From Sepioteuthis lessoniana (taxonomy: Eukaryota > Mollusca > Cephalopoda > Myopsida > Loliginidae), in NCBI GenBank assembly GCA_963585895.1, contig OY757904.1, positions 158,702,749 through 158,766,748 of the forward strand: a stretch of DNA of 64,000 bases, written 5' to 3'. Both the position numbers and the translations under genes were made by a program. Positions 9,595 to 20,032 of the stretch are shown here, piece by piece (within the stretch, counting starts at the first letter, position 1; every line of letters begins with the position of its first letter). A model generated the notes under the pieces. That model made no database searches, was not told the DNA's origin, and saw only the letters and a program-made list of their open reading frames with translations.

Positions 9595-9880
9595 CGTCAT
9601 TGACTGGATGTGATACAAGATCAATTTCTAAGCGGAGTTGAGCTTGTTTGAATTAAGTTTTCCTTCTCCTAAACTGGTTTCCTTACCAAGGATAAAGACC
9701 TCAGTCTGCCCAATTGTTTACTCATAGCTGAAGGGAGAAATGATGGATTCATGCTTTTCCTAAATGTATTAGTGTGAAGAAGAATGCAAACAGCCTGCTT
9801 CAGGTTTTGAACCCGGATTGCCGATTCTATTTCCTGTGTCGATAACCGTTACGCTGTGATATGTGACTAATGAGAAAGCT
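9595..9880 (-). mobile_element. SINE-C copy (tRNA-derived)
   Basis: On the minus strand the head contains CAGCGTAACGGTTATCGACA (A box) and GGGTTCAAAACCTG (B box). Next comes a shortened central block with CAGCTATGAGTAAACAATTG, then GGGCAGACTGAGGTCTTTAT and the GGAGAAGGAAAACTTAATTC tail. Related copies lie at 37.9, 48.3, 48.8, 49.9, 52.8 and 53.5 kb. Confidence 0.82.
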
Positions 9881-10084
9881 TGAATAAGACATGCTAGGAA
9901 AATTGTATATCATCCGCTCCACATTTAAGAAGAGGTTCCATTAGGTAGAAGCTACTCGTCGCCTGCAAGTTGGATCTTGTTATATTGCTCTACAAATTCA
10001 AAAGCTAAAGATACCCATAGCAAATTCTCGAAAAGTACCCTTACCTTATTTTATTGATAATCTAACACCATACCCTATCTTCAT

Positions 10085-10178
10085 GGATGACAATACCCAA
10101 CCAAATAGAACACGTTGGGGATTCCAATTTCCTTCGATGATAACCGTTACGCTAAGCAAGCCTCCTAGAAATTAGATC
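10085..10178 (-). mobile_element. tRNA-like SINE head fragment
   Basis: The minus strand reads GGAGGCTTGCTTAGCGTAAC GGTTATCATCG, an A-box-bearing head like that of SINE-C. The B box is weak and the body is truncated. Confidence 0.5.
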
Positions 10179-10682
10179 GTGTGTGGGGATATCTAATTAC
10201 ATTGCCTCGGCTATAGTAAAAATCGATCGTTTTTATGCTCGACCGGGAGAAAATAAAAGCCAAACTAAATTTAGTATCATTGTAAAATTTATTTTATGTA
10301 AAATAACAGATAAAAATAACAGATAGAATGACATAAAAAAATATCTTAAATTCGTTATTGAAAATATAAAACTGTTGGGAGTGACAGTTAATTTTCTGAG
10401 GGCAGACACATTAAATTTGATTCAGTGTAATTGGAATAATATCAATTGGACGGACGGCAGATAATAACGTAAAACAAGATGGGTATTACCTGTTTGACAA
10501 GTTGTATAGATTCACAATATAAAAAGTGACATTTAATCAAGTTTTGAGAAGAACTTTCCAGTCCAAAATAAATTATAAACCAGTTCACCTATTTCTCTAA
10601 TTTCGTTATTTTCGAGGAAAACGTTTCATATCAGTATTCATTGAAAAATTAAAAATCAAAAATATTGTTCATTTATTGAATC
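10179..10682. other. Unassigned AT-rich sequence
   Basis: No coding or repeat signal that I can support. Confidence 0.5.
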
Positions 10683-10752
10683 AAGTCGGTTTGTTTGCTG
10701 GTTGATGTTTTACAGCATATCAATACTTGAGGGCTATTTAATGACAAATTCT

Positions 10753-10754
<2 letters not shown>

Positions 10755-10814
<60 letters not shown>

Positions 10815-11023
10815 TCATTAAATAATAAAAACAAATTTTGTCTTTACAATTTATCTAAGATCCTTTCAAGTTTTCTGATAAGTGTCTTAGTTTCAGGTTG
10901 GAATTTGTAGATGATTTCCCAAAATTGTCCTAATTCCAACCTGAAACTAAGACACTAATCAGAAAACCTGAAAGAAACTTAAATACATTATACAGACGAA
11001 ATTTGTCTTTATTATTTAATGAC

Positions 11024-11062
<39 letters not shown>
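10755..11062. repeat. Long palindrome flanked by (TA)n
   Basis: Arms at about 10812-10905 and 10930-11025 are inverted copies. Over the inner 43 bases (10863-10905 against 10930-10972) only about three positions differ, centred on GTGTCTTAGTTTCAGGTTGG. The spacer is about 25 bases. (TA)n tracts at 10756-10811 and 11028-11062 extend the symmetry outward. This could extrude a cruciform or represent a fold-back insertion. Confidence 0.88.
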
Positions 11063-11064
<2 letters not shown>

Positions 11065-11160
11065 CAGAATTTGGCAAACTGGAAAGGGTCTTAAATTATA
11101 CAAACAAAATTTGTCTTTATTATCTAATGAAACATGCTAAAAGGAACGACTGCTGTTTAA

Positions 11161-11161
<1 letters not shown>

Positions 11162-11208
<47 letters not shown>

Positions 11209-11225
11209 GTGTATGTGTGTGTGTC
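11162..11225. repeat. (CA)n(TA)n(TG)n microsatellite
   Basis: Compound, self-complementary tract: (CA)n, then (TA)n, then (TG)n. Confidence 0.95.
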
Positions 11226-11749
11226 TGTTTTCACAATTAAATGGTTTCAAGTATTGGTATTTATTGTTTGCACGCTGTTGAATGGTTTCAAGTATTCCTA
11301 TTCAACACAAGTAATTTTATTCAACATTAATCCTTTGTTTGCACACAGTTAAAGCGTTTTAAGCATTGCTAACACTAATAATTATATTTGCACGCAGTTA
11401 AATGGTTTCAAGTATTGCTATTTAACACTAAAAATTCTATTTTACAGTAATAATAATCCTTAGTAAAAGACTGAACAGTCCTATTTATCCCATAGATGAG
11501 ACCCTAACAAATTTTACCACTCCAGGACAGAGTAGTAATGGCAATGAAGGAGTACTCTACATTTCCTAAACACCAAATGCTGTTTAATTTCGTACCCTGA
11601 CCATATCAAGTCGAGAATAAAATTGAACAACAAAACTTATCAAAGAACTTCATTTTCTACCTTGTGTATCTTAAAGAGCAGAATGAAGTTACAAAATATA
11701 ATACAGCTACCTTTTTTCTGTTATTCCAACAAAAATGTCGACCCGTCGA

Positions 11750-12705
11750 TTGGGCTAATAATACACTATTTCTCTTGCGGAAGGGGTAAGACTCCCTCAG
11801 AAAGGGTGTGTCCTGGCAATGACACTAAACTGCATCTAATGGCGAGGATCAAGTTCTGGAGGTCTGAAGAGTGTGGAGTATCCCTTCACTGCTATTACTC
11901 TCAGTGTAACGTAATGGCCAAGGGATTTCGGTTCATGTCTTTGAGTTTAGTTAGGCTGAGAACCTTTCGGCTCAGCACATGTGTTAGTTAGGTGCAAACC
12001 TTGATGTAGGTGGTAACGCGCGCGCAGGGCGGACGTGCCACTCAGAGATGTCACAATAGCCCGAGATGACGGAACAGGGTGACAGGGTGCGGGTGACGTC
12101 ACGCACCGGAAGCGCGCGTATGTTTGTGGGAGATTTGAAGAAACTTAGGGAGTTGAGACTAGATACTGGACGAAGACGGTCGACTTTTGGGGCTCGCTGA
12201 GGCGAGACGAATTTGCGCGCCATGGGTGCCGCACGAGATAGGGGCCAAATAAATAAGACGGCATAGCGAGATTGTGTCTCTCCTCCTTATGTCGAAACCT
12301 TCAACTCAAAGCTAATAAAAAGGTTTCGTACCTGAACAAGAAGTCGTTACGTGTTTTCGAATTTCGAGATTCCTATGTTCTTCATATGTTCTTTATATCT
12401 TCTATCGTTATGAACATTATATGTCTATTTCGCGCATGGCATTAATTGTGGCTATGAAACATCAGATCCACTCTGCCCGGAGTGGTAGCACCGGTATGGG
12501 TCATAGCCATGGATCAAATATACCTGTTTAAAAATTATTCATATTCGACAGAACAATATACAAAAAAAGAAAAAAAGGATTTGAAACAACTACACAAAAA
12601 ATGTAAATATAAACATATAACGAACGCCATTTCTTAACTTCTAGATTAAAATAACCCTTGACAGGTTGATATGCCGTGGAAATTAATCAACTAATTTTCT
12701 AAGAA
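11750..12705 (+). mobile_element. SINE-B copy 4, split by a solo LTR
   Basis: The body begins with GGAAGGGGTAAGACTCCCTC, then CTAATGGCGAGGATCAAGTT, and is interrupted at 11904. It resumes at 12466 with ATCCACTCTGCCCGGAGTGG, runs through the AACTACACAAAAAATGTAAA region and ends AACCCTTGACAGGTTGATAT near 12675, followed by an AATCAAC-type tail. Without the insert it is about 400 bases, a normal body and tail. Confidence 0.85.
11905..12461. mobile_element. Solo LTR (fossil, probably Ty3/Gypsy-type)
   Basis: A 557-base insert beginning TGTAACG and ending GAAACA, flanked by the 4-base duplication TCAG (11901-11904 and 12462-12465). It splits a SINE-B that is otherwise continuous across the site. 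It is richer in G, C and CpG than its surroundings. No internal coding region is present, so this is the product of LTR-LTR recombination. The family call rests on the TG...CA ends and the 4-base duplication only. It is younger than the SINE-B it sits in. Confidence 0.72.
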
Positions 12706-12924
12706 TGTTTCCAAAGTCTTAACATTGCGACATGGTCTTTATTTCGCCAGTCTAAATTGACTCATGGCGTTACACAAATATTTAATTAATGTTGTAGGCT
12801 TTTACAAATCAAAACACGTAAATTATAGACTACTTAGGAAATCTATCAATTCGCAAGTCATCTGATGCTTGTTTCCTAACATGAACTTTTCTGTTTAATA
12901 AACTTCATTAAAACGTCCCGACAG
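12706..12924. other. Unassigned sequence
   Basis: Nothing supportable is seen. Confidence 0.4.
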
Positions 12925-13050
12925 CATGGATCCCTTTGACTCATCATCCTTGATAAGTTCACTAGACGGAAACCCATAGTTCACACAGAATTGACGAATT
13001 TAAATTTTTGCTGGACAGCCAACACTGGTGTGTCCATGTGTTAGAGTCCA
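12925..13050 (-). mobile_element. RTE-like LINE 3' fragment, decayed
   Basis: The minus strand contains ACATGGACACACCAGTGTTG, then CCAGCAAAAATTTAAATTCG, TCTGTGTGAACTATGGG and GATGATGAGTCAAAG. These match the variant LINE C-terminal segment at 47.21-47.34 kb and 44.2-44.37 kb. Short and diverged. Confidence 0.55.
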
Positions 13051-13057
13051 TAGAAGA

Positions 13058-13132
13058 ATGTCGCTTATACGTTCGTCCCTACTTTCAGCAGTTGTCTGTC
13101 TCGTTTTTCTTGGATGGTTTGTGAAATTGGAG
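13058..13132 (+). CDS. Candidate first coding exon with signal peptide
   Basis: ATG at 13058 opens a 25-codon run, MSLIRSSLLSAVVCLVFLGW continuing FVKLE. It has a short basic start and a 14-residue hydrophobic core typical of a secretory signal peptide. It is followed exactly at a codon boundary by GAG|GTAAGTG, a near-perfect animal splice donor. It could be the first exon of a secreted or membrane protein. No downstream exon can be identified, and hydrophobic runs next to GTAAGT also occur by chance. The frame itself continues to 13216 without further motifs. Confidence 0.28.
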
Positions 13133-14504
13133 GTAAGTGGCTGTAAAACTACTGTTTTGCATGATTGCTGCTTTCAGCATTTGTTTAAAACACCACACAG
13201 CAGTATTCTTGTGTAGTTCCCATCAAACTAAAGCATTTTGTTAGAGTTTAAGTGAAGCAACTATACTGTAATTCTGACACGGCTAGAGCTTGGAAGAATT
13301 CCCATTTTATTTCATCAGAGATCAGACTACAATATGATCAATAACCTGCAATAGCCCTTTAACCATATTTTCCTCATATTTCTCTGAGGATGATTAGAGG
13401 AAGTATCGGATATTTAGTCCATGTTTTAGCCACAAAGAAATACTAAAAATACGTTTATGGGCTTCACTTGGATTTTCTTATGTTGAGTGGTAAGACAATT
13501 CTCCATCCTTTGTGTGGTTACATTTTAATTGAAGCAGCTATACGGACGAGATCTAGTAATGTATTTTTTGCCAATTTTTGTCTAACCTGAACGAATGCTG
13601 ACAGTTTTAAAAGTAATAAAAAGAGAGTCAAAAATAGTGGCCTCTAACCGGACGATCAGTGACGTATTACCTGAACAGCTTATGCGTGAAGAAACTGATT
13701 TGAGTTCATCTCTTCTCAGTGAATCAGTTACAAATGAACAAAAAAAATATGGAAATTGTTGTCTTTTGCGATTTAACAGCCATTGATAATATGAAGGAAA
13801 GCATTGCTTTTTAGCCCGGACAAATCATAAAGACTTTCTCAAGAAAAGATCACGAACGGTAAAGTTGTACTAACAATATCGGAAGTACATTAGAAGTTCT
13901 TAAACTATTTATTCAAGTAGAACGAAACGAACACAGGAACCCTCATTGAATTTCGGTAAAATAAATTCTAATTTTTTCTTTGCTGCGACATAGCATTCTG
14001 ATCATACCAAGTCAACTCTTATTTACTTGTAAATTTGGAACAATTTGCCTTGAAATAAGTTTGGGTTCTATAATTAGTTTCCATCCAAAGCCAATCATTC
14101 CGAGTGAAGCACTGGGACGGGTATTTGGACAGATTTTGAGGTCATAACAATTCATATGGCAAAGACGGATAGAAATTTCATTCGGCTCCACGCAGCCACT
14201 TCCAGGAAGAAACTCGAAAAAAAAGAAGAATAAAAGTATCCTGGAATCCGCTTGAAAGAGATGCGGAACAATCATTTAGCAGCAGCAGCTGCAGTTGCAG
14301 CATCAATCGCAACGAAGACACGACCGATACGAGACAACCAATTACATTATTCACTAACATGAAACTACATAATACGATGACAAGTAACAACAATCTCTAA
14401 ACATCAACCAACCGTAAAGGAGAATAAAAGTTTTTTTTTATCTTAAACATATCTCACCTCCATTGTTCTCACACTTTTTCAATTAGCGCAAATTTTGGTA
14501 CCTT
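13133..14504. other. Unassigned; no recognised repeat
   Basis: Relatively repeat-free for this window. There is a short Ala-rich frame around 14259-14360 (ATGCGGAACAATCATTTAGC then GCA/GCT codons) but no supporting splice or homology signal. Confidence 0.4.
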
Positions 14505-14554
14505 AACAAGTCTGCATTTGTACAAGATCTATACTTACCCGACGGTACTATAGG
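14505..14554 (+). repeat. Left copy of mariner-flanking direct repeat
   Basis: AAGTCTGCATTTGTACAAGA and the following ~30 bases (CTATACTTACCCGACGGTAC) recur, diverged, at 15902-15955 on the other side of mariner copy 3. This is far longer than the TA duplication that mariners make. Confidence 0.85.
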
Positions 14555-15899
14555 TACGAGGTGCCTTCAATAAGTTTCCAGACTTTTTTTGTACAGGCAT
14601 TTAAAATTGTCGTAGTCACTTGAAAATTCACTATGTTATTGCCATACCTCTTATGAGATGACTGACCAATTTTTATGATTTCACATTCAAAGGAACAGCA
14701 GGAATTGGAATACACCCTACTAAAGCCTGATTGTCACAGCTGGTGAATTTCAAAAATGCAATCTGGACGTGAGGATACTTTATAAGAATGATATGCAATA
14801 AAATACTGTTTTAAACTTGGAAAAAATGCAACAGAAACGTATGGAATGCTTCAGACTGCTTTTGGAGCATCTTGCATGAATCGAGCATCAGTTTTTGAGT
14901 GGCATAAGAGATTCAAGGAAGGCAGGGAATCTGTGAGGGATGATGAGAGGTGCAGGAGGAGTAAGGAAGTCAAAACACCAGAGTTGATAAGCCAAATAAA
15001 GAATTTCATGGACAAGGACCGTAGTGTGTCCATAAAGACAATAAGTGTCCAGTTTGATGTCAGTGTGGGAACTGTACACTCAATTATTCGCGAGGAACTG
15101 AAGACGCGGAAGATTTGGGCGAAGTTTGTCCCAAGGGTGCTCAGAAAATATCGGAAAGAGAGACGTTGTCATGACAGCAGGGAGATGGTCGAGCTGATCA
15201 ATTTAGATCCCGCAGTTCTTCATGCTCTGGTGACCTGCGATGAAAGCTAGATCTACTGCTATGACCCAAAGACCAAGAGACAGAGTTACCAGTGGAAGCA
15301 TGCTGGCTCTCCCAGACCTAAGAAGGCCAGACAGAGCAAATCCACCCACAAACTTTTGATGATCCTTTTTTTTTTTTTGAGAGCACTGGCATGATCTACA
15401 TGCACTGGGTTCTCACTGGACAGACAGTCAACAAGGAATACTATGTTAAGGTTTTAAGGGAGTTCAGGAAGAGATTCCGTCGGAAGAGGCCAGCACTCTT
15501 CAAATCGGGTCAGTGGCATTTCCACCAGGACAATGCACCAGCAACAACTCCATCCTTGTCACAGACTGTTTGACCAAGATGGGCATCAAGACAGTTCCTC
15601 ACCCTCCCTATAGTCCAGACCTTGCCCCCTGTGACTTTAGGTTATTCCCTAAGCTCAAGGAATAACTTAAAGGCGATCGTTAGACAATTGAGGAGATGAA
15701 AGAAGCTGTGATGAAGGTCATTGACACGTTCCCTCAAGAGGACTTCCATAGGGCTTTCCAGAGGTTGTTGGAATGGTACAACAAGTGCATTGCAGCCGGA
15801 GGAGATTACTTCGAAGGGGGCTAGAGTTTCATGTGTGTACTATCAATAAAATTGCCCATATGAAAAAAAAGTCTGGACACCTATTAAAGGCACCTCGTA
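14555..15899 (+). mobile_element. Mariner copy 3, near full length
   Basis: TA-bounded, 1345 bases, with matching inverted ends (TACGAGGTGCCTTCAATAAG at the left; the complement of TAAAGGCACCTCGTA at the right). All transposase blocks are present in order. It is the longest representative of the family in the window and the reference for the deletions in copies 1, 2 and 4. Confidence 0.94.
14756..15824 (+). pseudogene. Mariner transposase, DD34D type, inactivated
   Basis: Starts MQSGREDTL at 14756 and is interrupted after nine codons by a stop. A 135-codon open stretch (14846-15250) holds the HTH pair: FEWHKRFKEGRESVRDDERC, then SVSIKTISVQFDVSVGTVHS, then the WAKFVPRVLR linker. The first catalytic Asp lies in VTCDES at about 15239, where the usual Trp codon has become a stop. 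Y-D-P-K-T-K-R-Q-S-Y-Q-W follows. A poly-T slip near 15370 shifts the frame; then EFRKRFRRKRPALFKSGQWH and HQDNAP (second Asp) follow, and SPDLAPCDF at about 15614 carries the third. Ends with KCIAAGGDYFEGG at 15824. Confidence 0.92.
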
Positions 15900-15901
15900 T
15901 C

Positions 15902-15958
15902 TTAAAAAGTCTGCATTTGTACAAGGTCTATCCTTACTCGTCAGTAATATAGGTCCCA
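15902..15958 (+). repeat. Right copy of mariner-flanking direct repeat
   Basis: AAAGTCTGCATTTGTACAAG GTCTATCC and onward parallels 14505-14554 with several substitutions. Confidence 0.85.
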
Positions 15959-16699
15959 TAACAGAACTAATGATGCAGACTATCAAAGCTAAAAATTAAC
16001 TTACCAATGGTGGTCGTTTCATTGTTCGTATATTGTCGTTATGTAATATGCTTAAATAGTAAAGCATTCACCAAACGATGAGTGAGCTAACCGAACTAAA
16101 ACAATGAAAGGGTATCATATAGATATGGATAAAACAAAAATGCAACGAAATTTCCATGATTTACTGACTGGAATCACATTATCCATTTGACACCAGGGAT
16201 GGTATTTCATGTGTGATATCGTCTGGTCTTACGGTCTCAGTTGACAAGGTTACAAACTGCGATGACTCTGAGAATTTTGGAGCAGCAGTTCAAAATGGTT
16301 CTGAATAATTCAGTATTTTCAGACATTTTCTTTGACAAAAAAACAAAGTGAAAACATTTACAATTGTTCAAAATGGAATCAAATTTGAAAATGAAACTGC
16401 CCATCAATGAATTAGCGAATATGCAGCATTAATTTGAATATGAAGTAATATAAGTACTAACAACTCTATTCAAGGTCATAAAATTAGGAATACCAACAGA
16501 TAATCTGTGGTGGCTATTCTGAGAAAAAAGGTCTCCTCTGTACCCGACGCGCTTGGTACGCAAACTGTTCTCGATTGAGGTTCTCTCTTACATTGAGCTC
16601 GCTAGCAAGGCTCTTCCACTTCCAATGACTTTGTGAAACAATACAGATCCTATGGAAGTGGTAAATGAAGGACATCTCCCATTGTATTCGATGGATACT
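15959..16699. other. Unassigned sequence
   Basis: No repeat or gene recognised. The 130-codon minus-strand frame crossing 16514-16906 is mostly an antisense shadow of the LINE that follows. Confidence 0.5.
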
Positions 16700-17782
16700 T
16701 TGAAGGTTTGTCAACAAAAGACTGTAAGGATGTCCGGCGAAATAAGATAAGTCTACAAGTCTGTTCTCTGGATGGAGACACAGACTACTTCGAAAAGAAA
16801 AGGAAAAAGAAAAGGAAAACCAAAGTAAAACTCCGTTCTCCGGATAGAGACACAGACTACTTCGACATTGTAGCAGGGGTACTGCAAGGAGACACATTAG
16901 CCCCATACCTCTTTATCATCTTTCTAGACTACGTGCTTAGAACATCTATCGATAAAATCAAAGAAAACGATTTCAAGCTAACAAAAAGTACCCCGCAAAA
17001 ACAATTACCGATGCCAACTACGCCGATGATATAGCACGTCTGGTAAATGCACCCGCCCAAGCCGAATCCCTGTTACATAATCTGAAACAGGTCGCTGCAG
17101 GCATCGGCCTCCATGTCAATGCACACCAGACGGAATATATGTGCTTCAATCAAATAGGCGACATTTCCACACAAAACGGTAGCTCTCTGAAACTAGTTGA
17201 CAAATTCACCTACCTAGGAAGCAATGTCTCATCAACCGAGACAGACATCTACACACAACTCGCAAAGGCATGGACTGCTGTCGATAGGCTATCGGTCATA
17301 TGGAAGTCAGACCTGACCGATAGAATGAAGCGCAGTTTCTTCCAAGCAGCGGTCGTGTCGATACTGCTATAAGGATGCACAACATGGACGATAACTAAAC
17401 GTATGGAGAAGGAGCTTGACAGCAACTACACAAGAATTCTGCGAGTAATACTGAACAAGTCCTGGAGACAGCACCCCACAAAGCAGCAGCTGTACGGCCA
17501 CCGAACACTCATCACGAAAACTATCAAAATTAGACGAAACAGACATGCGGGACACTGCTGGAGAAGTAGGGACGAGCTCATAAGTGATGTACTCCTGTAA
17601 ACCCCTTCACATGGCCGAGCAAAAGCAGGACGACCTGCTCGAACCTACATACAGCAGCTTTGTGCCGATACGGGATGTAGCCCTGAGGACCTGCCCGAAG
17701 CAATGGACGATAGGGAGGAGTGGCGAGAGAGGGCCAGGGCTATCCGTGTTGATAGCGTGACATGATGATGATGATGACAATT
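16700..17782 (+). mobile_element. RTE-like LINE, 5'-truncated, longest copy
   Basis: Contains the RT palm and C-terminal domain and ends in (ATG)n/(GAT)n at 17762-17779. The 5' part, including any endonuclease, is absent. A segment of about 40 bases encoding SPDRDTDYF is duplicated in tandem (about 16752-16794 and 16824-16866), with an AAAAGAAAAGG-rich spacer. It is the best preserved of the family's copies here (3.1, 44.2, 46.9 and 49.5 kb). Confidence 0.9.
16708..17764 (+). pseudogene. LINE reverse transcriptase C-terminal half, broken
   Basis: VLQGDTLAPYLFIIFLDYVL (16873 onward) is the RT block just before the catalytic box. After a shift, NYADDIARLVNA at about 17012 carries the YADD motif. 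FTYLGS, KSDLTDRMKRSFFQAAVVSI, CTTWTITKRMEKELD, ILNKSWRQHPTKQQLYGH and RNRHAGHCWRSRDELISDVL then follow in order to D-R-E-E-W-R-E-R at the end. Two or more stops and frameshifts (for example after SILL and at VLL*TP) inactivate it. LINE RTs copy their own RNA at a nicked target in the nucleus. Confidence 0.9.
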
Positions 17783-18039
17783 ATATAGTCATGAGTTTCA
17801 ATGGTTGCCCATCGAACACAATATTTTCCTTGTCGAACTAACATAACCAAAGTAAATTCATCTCTTGGCTAAAAAGTGCATTGCTCTTTGATGACTGAAA
17901 CATTTAACTATCCAAAAAAGACCCTGACGTACTGATTGTTGCCGTTTGCTCTTTGAGGGAATGTTCTACCGTGTTAATATCGGATCATATTGACATGTTT
18001 TCTTTTTATAGTTCACCATTTTCATAAGGATAGATTCAT

Positions 18040-18250
18040 GCTGGGAATATCGTTGCGTGAACGCATCCGAAGCGAGGTAATTTAGGAGCGGAGTGAATGA
18101 CATGATCACGTTGTACCGAAAGCAAAGGTTCTGCTGGATCGGACACGTCAAAAGGTACACAGACGATAGGCGGACTTTTACAGTCGTCGAGTATCATCCA
18201 GGAGGCCGGAAACGACCACTGGGGAGACTACCATGACGATAGGAAGATAA
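18040..18250 (+). mobile_element. Second LINE type, C-terminal fragment
   Basis: The plus strand reads K-Q-R-F-C-W-I-G-H-V-K-R-Y-T-D-D-R-R, then P-G-G-R-K-R-P-L-G-R. This is the W-x-G-H-V-x-R-M ... R-R-x-G-R-P signature found at the C-terminus of many RTE/Jockey-like RT proteins. It is short and broken, and distinct from the HAGHCWRS family. Confidence 0.6.
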
Positions 18251-18462
18251 AACTGTCCTGTGATTCATAACAAAAAAGAAAAGAGAGCAAGATCAATACG
18301 AATTTGAGCCAGCGATATCGAAAATATCAGACAGTCTAGCCTGTAAGGAAATGAAGGTAATGAAAGAACGATATTGCATATTTTAAGACTTCTGTAAAAT
18401 CAAAAAGTGAATCGTAATGGAGCATTTAGATGGGTTTTAGTTCAAGAAAAAGGTGTGAGTGT

Positions 18463-18484
18463 GTATATATATATATATATATAT
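18463..18484. repeat. (TA)n microsatellite
   Basis: Eleven TA units. Confidence 0.95.
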
Positions 18485-18811
18485 TGGAGGTGTTTTGTTT
18501 TAAAAGAAAAAAATTATTTGTAAATTTTTCTTGTTGGCCCTGGTGTGTTCTTGAAGCATCCAAATTGAATCCCTTTGTTATTTGACCCCAACAAAATAGA
18601 GATGGGATTAGTGCAATGTATCCTGGTCAAGTCATGTTGCTGCCGGTATCAACTGTTAAACGAAACGACCTCGTAACCCAAAGTAAGCATAAGGCTATCT
18701 GTAGAAAAGAGAACAAGGAGACAAGAAATGAGTGAGCACTTCCTATTTCTCGAATGTTATGCAACTGTCTCGAAGATTCAGGAGGATTCTACCGCCTGGC
18801 GATGTATGTAA

Positions 18812-19150
18812 AAGCCGGTCCCGTCCCAGAGAGTAGCTTCCGGTCGGTAGAGTAGAGCAATTCCTGGCCCAAGAGTCGGTGTCAGGATTTTTTACCCGCT
18901 GAATTCGAAAAGAGACGACTGATTGCGAAGACGAATACTCTGGACATCTCGGCGCCTTTGCACTTTCAGCACCCGCCTAGATAACAGTAACACCAAATAC
19001 AGTCAATGGATTTAAAAGCAGATTTCATCCTCAAAGTAGAGGAGAGTAACTTCCAGCCAGCAGAGTTGAGTAATTCCTGGAGTCGGGGTTTTTACCAGCT
19101 AAATTCTAAAAGAGACAACCGGTATTGTGGAAGAATACATCCTACTGACA
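18812..19150 (+). repeat. Diverged direct duplication
   Basis: The segment at 18823-18935 (GAGTAGCTTCCGGTCGGTAG ... TTTTTTACCCGCTGAATTCG, AAAAGAGACGAC) recurs at 19042-19125 in shorter form (GAGTAACTTCCAGCCAGCAG ... TTTTTACCAGCTAAATTCTA, AAAGAGACAACC). Each is followed by GAAGA(C/A)TA-like sequence. It resembles a duplicated promoter or UTR of a retroelement, but no coding part adjoins it. Confidence 0.6.
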
Positions 19151-19324
19151 GTACAGCTCGTCTCCATAGCTAGCATGTGTATATTTTGCGATAAAAAATA
19201 CTGGAAGCACTTTGAGCCAAACGCAATATTGAAATTCAATTAATTGAGACAGAAGCGATGGAATAGAATTCTTGTGCCTCTCATGATCGATCGAAAATCA
19301 GCCCAATTTGTCGCTCTATCGGTA

Positions 19325-19622
19325 GGGCCTAGAATATATTAAGTATATCCCCTGCAGAGAGGTAACTCTCTCATAAAGGGTTGTTCTGAGTATGGCACTA
19401 AAGTGCAACTGGTGGGGAGGCTTTAGTTCTGGAGATAAAGGGAGTATAAATTCAAAGTTGTACTACCTCTTAGGGTCTCTGTTTTCAAGTTATTTGTATT
19501 CGATGGGAATACTTGATATCAAATAACTGTGTGCAAATATGCGATTTCCTAACTTTGTGGCATAAATTAACCCTGGACAGATTGACATGCCATTAAAATC
19601 AATCAATCAATCAATCATACCC
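19325..19622 (+). mobile_element. SINE-B copy 5, internally shortened
   Basis: Body from CCCCTGCAGAGAGGTAACTC through AAAGTGCAACTGGTGGGGAG to TTCAAGTTATTTGTATTCGA. Then one ACTTGATATCAAATAACTGT GTGCAAAT repeat and the tail ACCCTGGACAGATTGACATG CCATTAAAATC followed by (AATC)n. Confidence 0.82.
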
Positions 19623-20032
19623 ATCTGATTTTCTGAATATGATTCGTTGAAAGACCAAGTTGTTTCTCTGCATTTTCATTTCATGTTTGCGTCGAAAATA
19701 CAGATTGAGTTTTGTTGTTTATTGTATTTATTGTTTGGAAGGGATTTGCGAAAATTTCGAATTAATCTATTGTGATGAGGCTAAAGATTTTGATGATTGA
19801 GATAGGAAAATGTTTTTGACATTTTCGACATTTAAAATCAAATGACTTTTTCAAATTATGAATAAAAGTGGATATTATGGACTCTCAGCAAATATTTTGG
19901 AATGATTAAAATGTTCATTTGACATGAGAAGTTAATATTTGTTCAGCACATCATTGATATGTAAGACAGACCACAAACGTCAATCCCACAAAAAACTAAA
20001 TAAAGATGGGCATTGGCGTACTTATCCTCCCT

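Larger units (their letters stand above)
10683..11580 (-). mobile_element. SINE-B copy 3 with internal palindrome
   Basis: Bounded by the SINE-B tail at 10683-10755 (minus-strand GCCATTAAA-type end) and the SINE-B body at about 11478-11580, whose head is lost. Between them lie (TA)n, a large inverted repeat, a second (TA)n, (CA)n and a diverged tandem array of TTAAATGGTTTCAAGTATTG units at 11236-11460. That array corresponds to the variable middle of the family. Confidence 0.72.

Noticed and set aside
14259-14360. Short Ala-rich frame as a micropeptide
   Set aside because: About 30 codons, no conservation or splice evidence available.
16514-16906. 130-codon minus-strand frame
   Set aside because: Mostly antisense of the LINE duplication and its flank; no motif.
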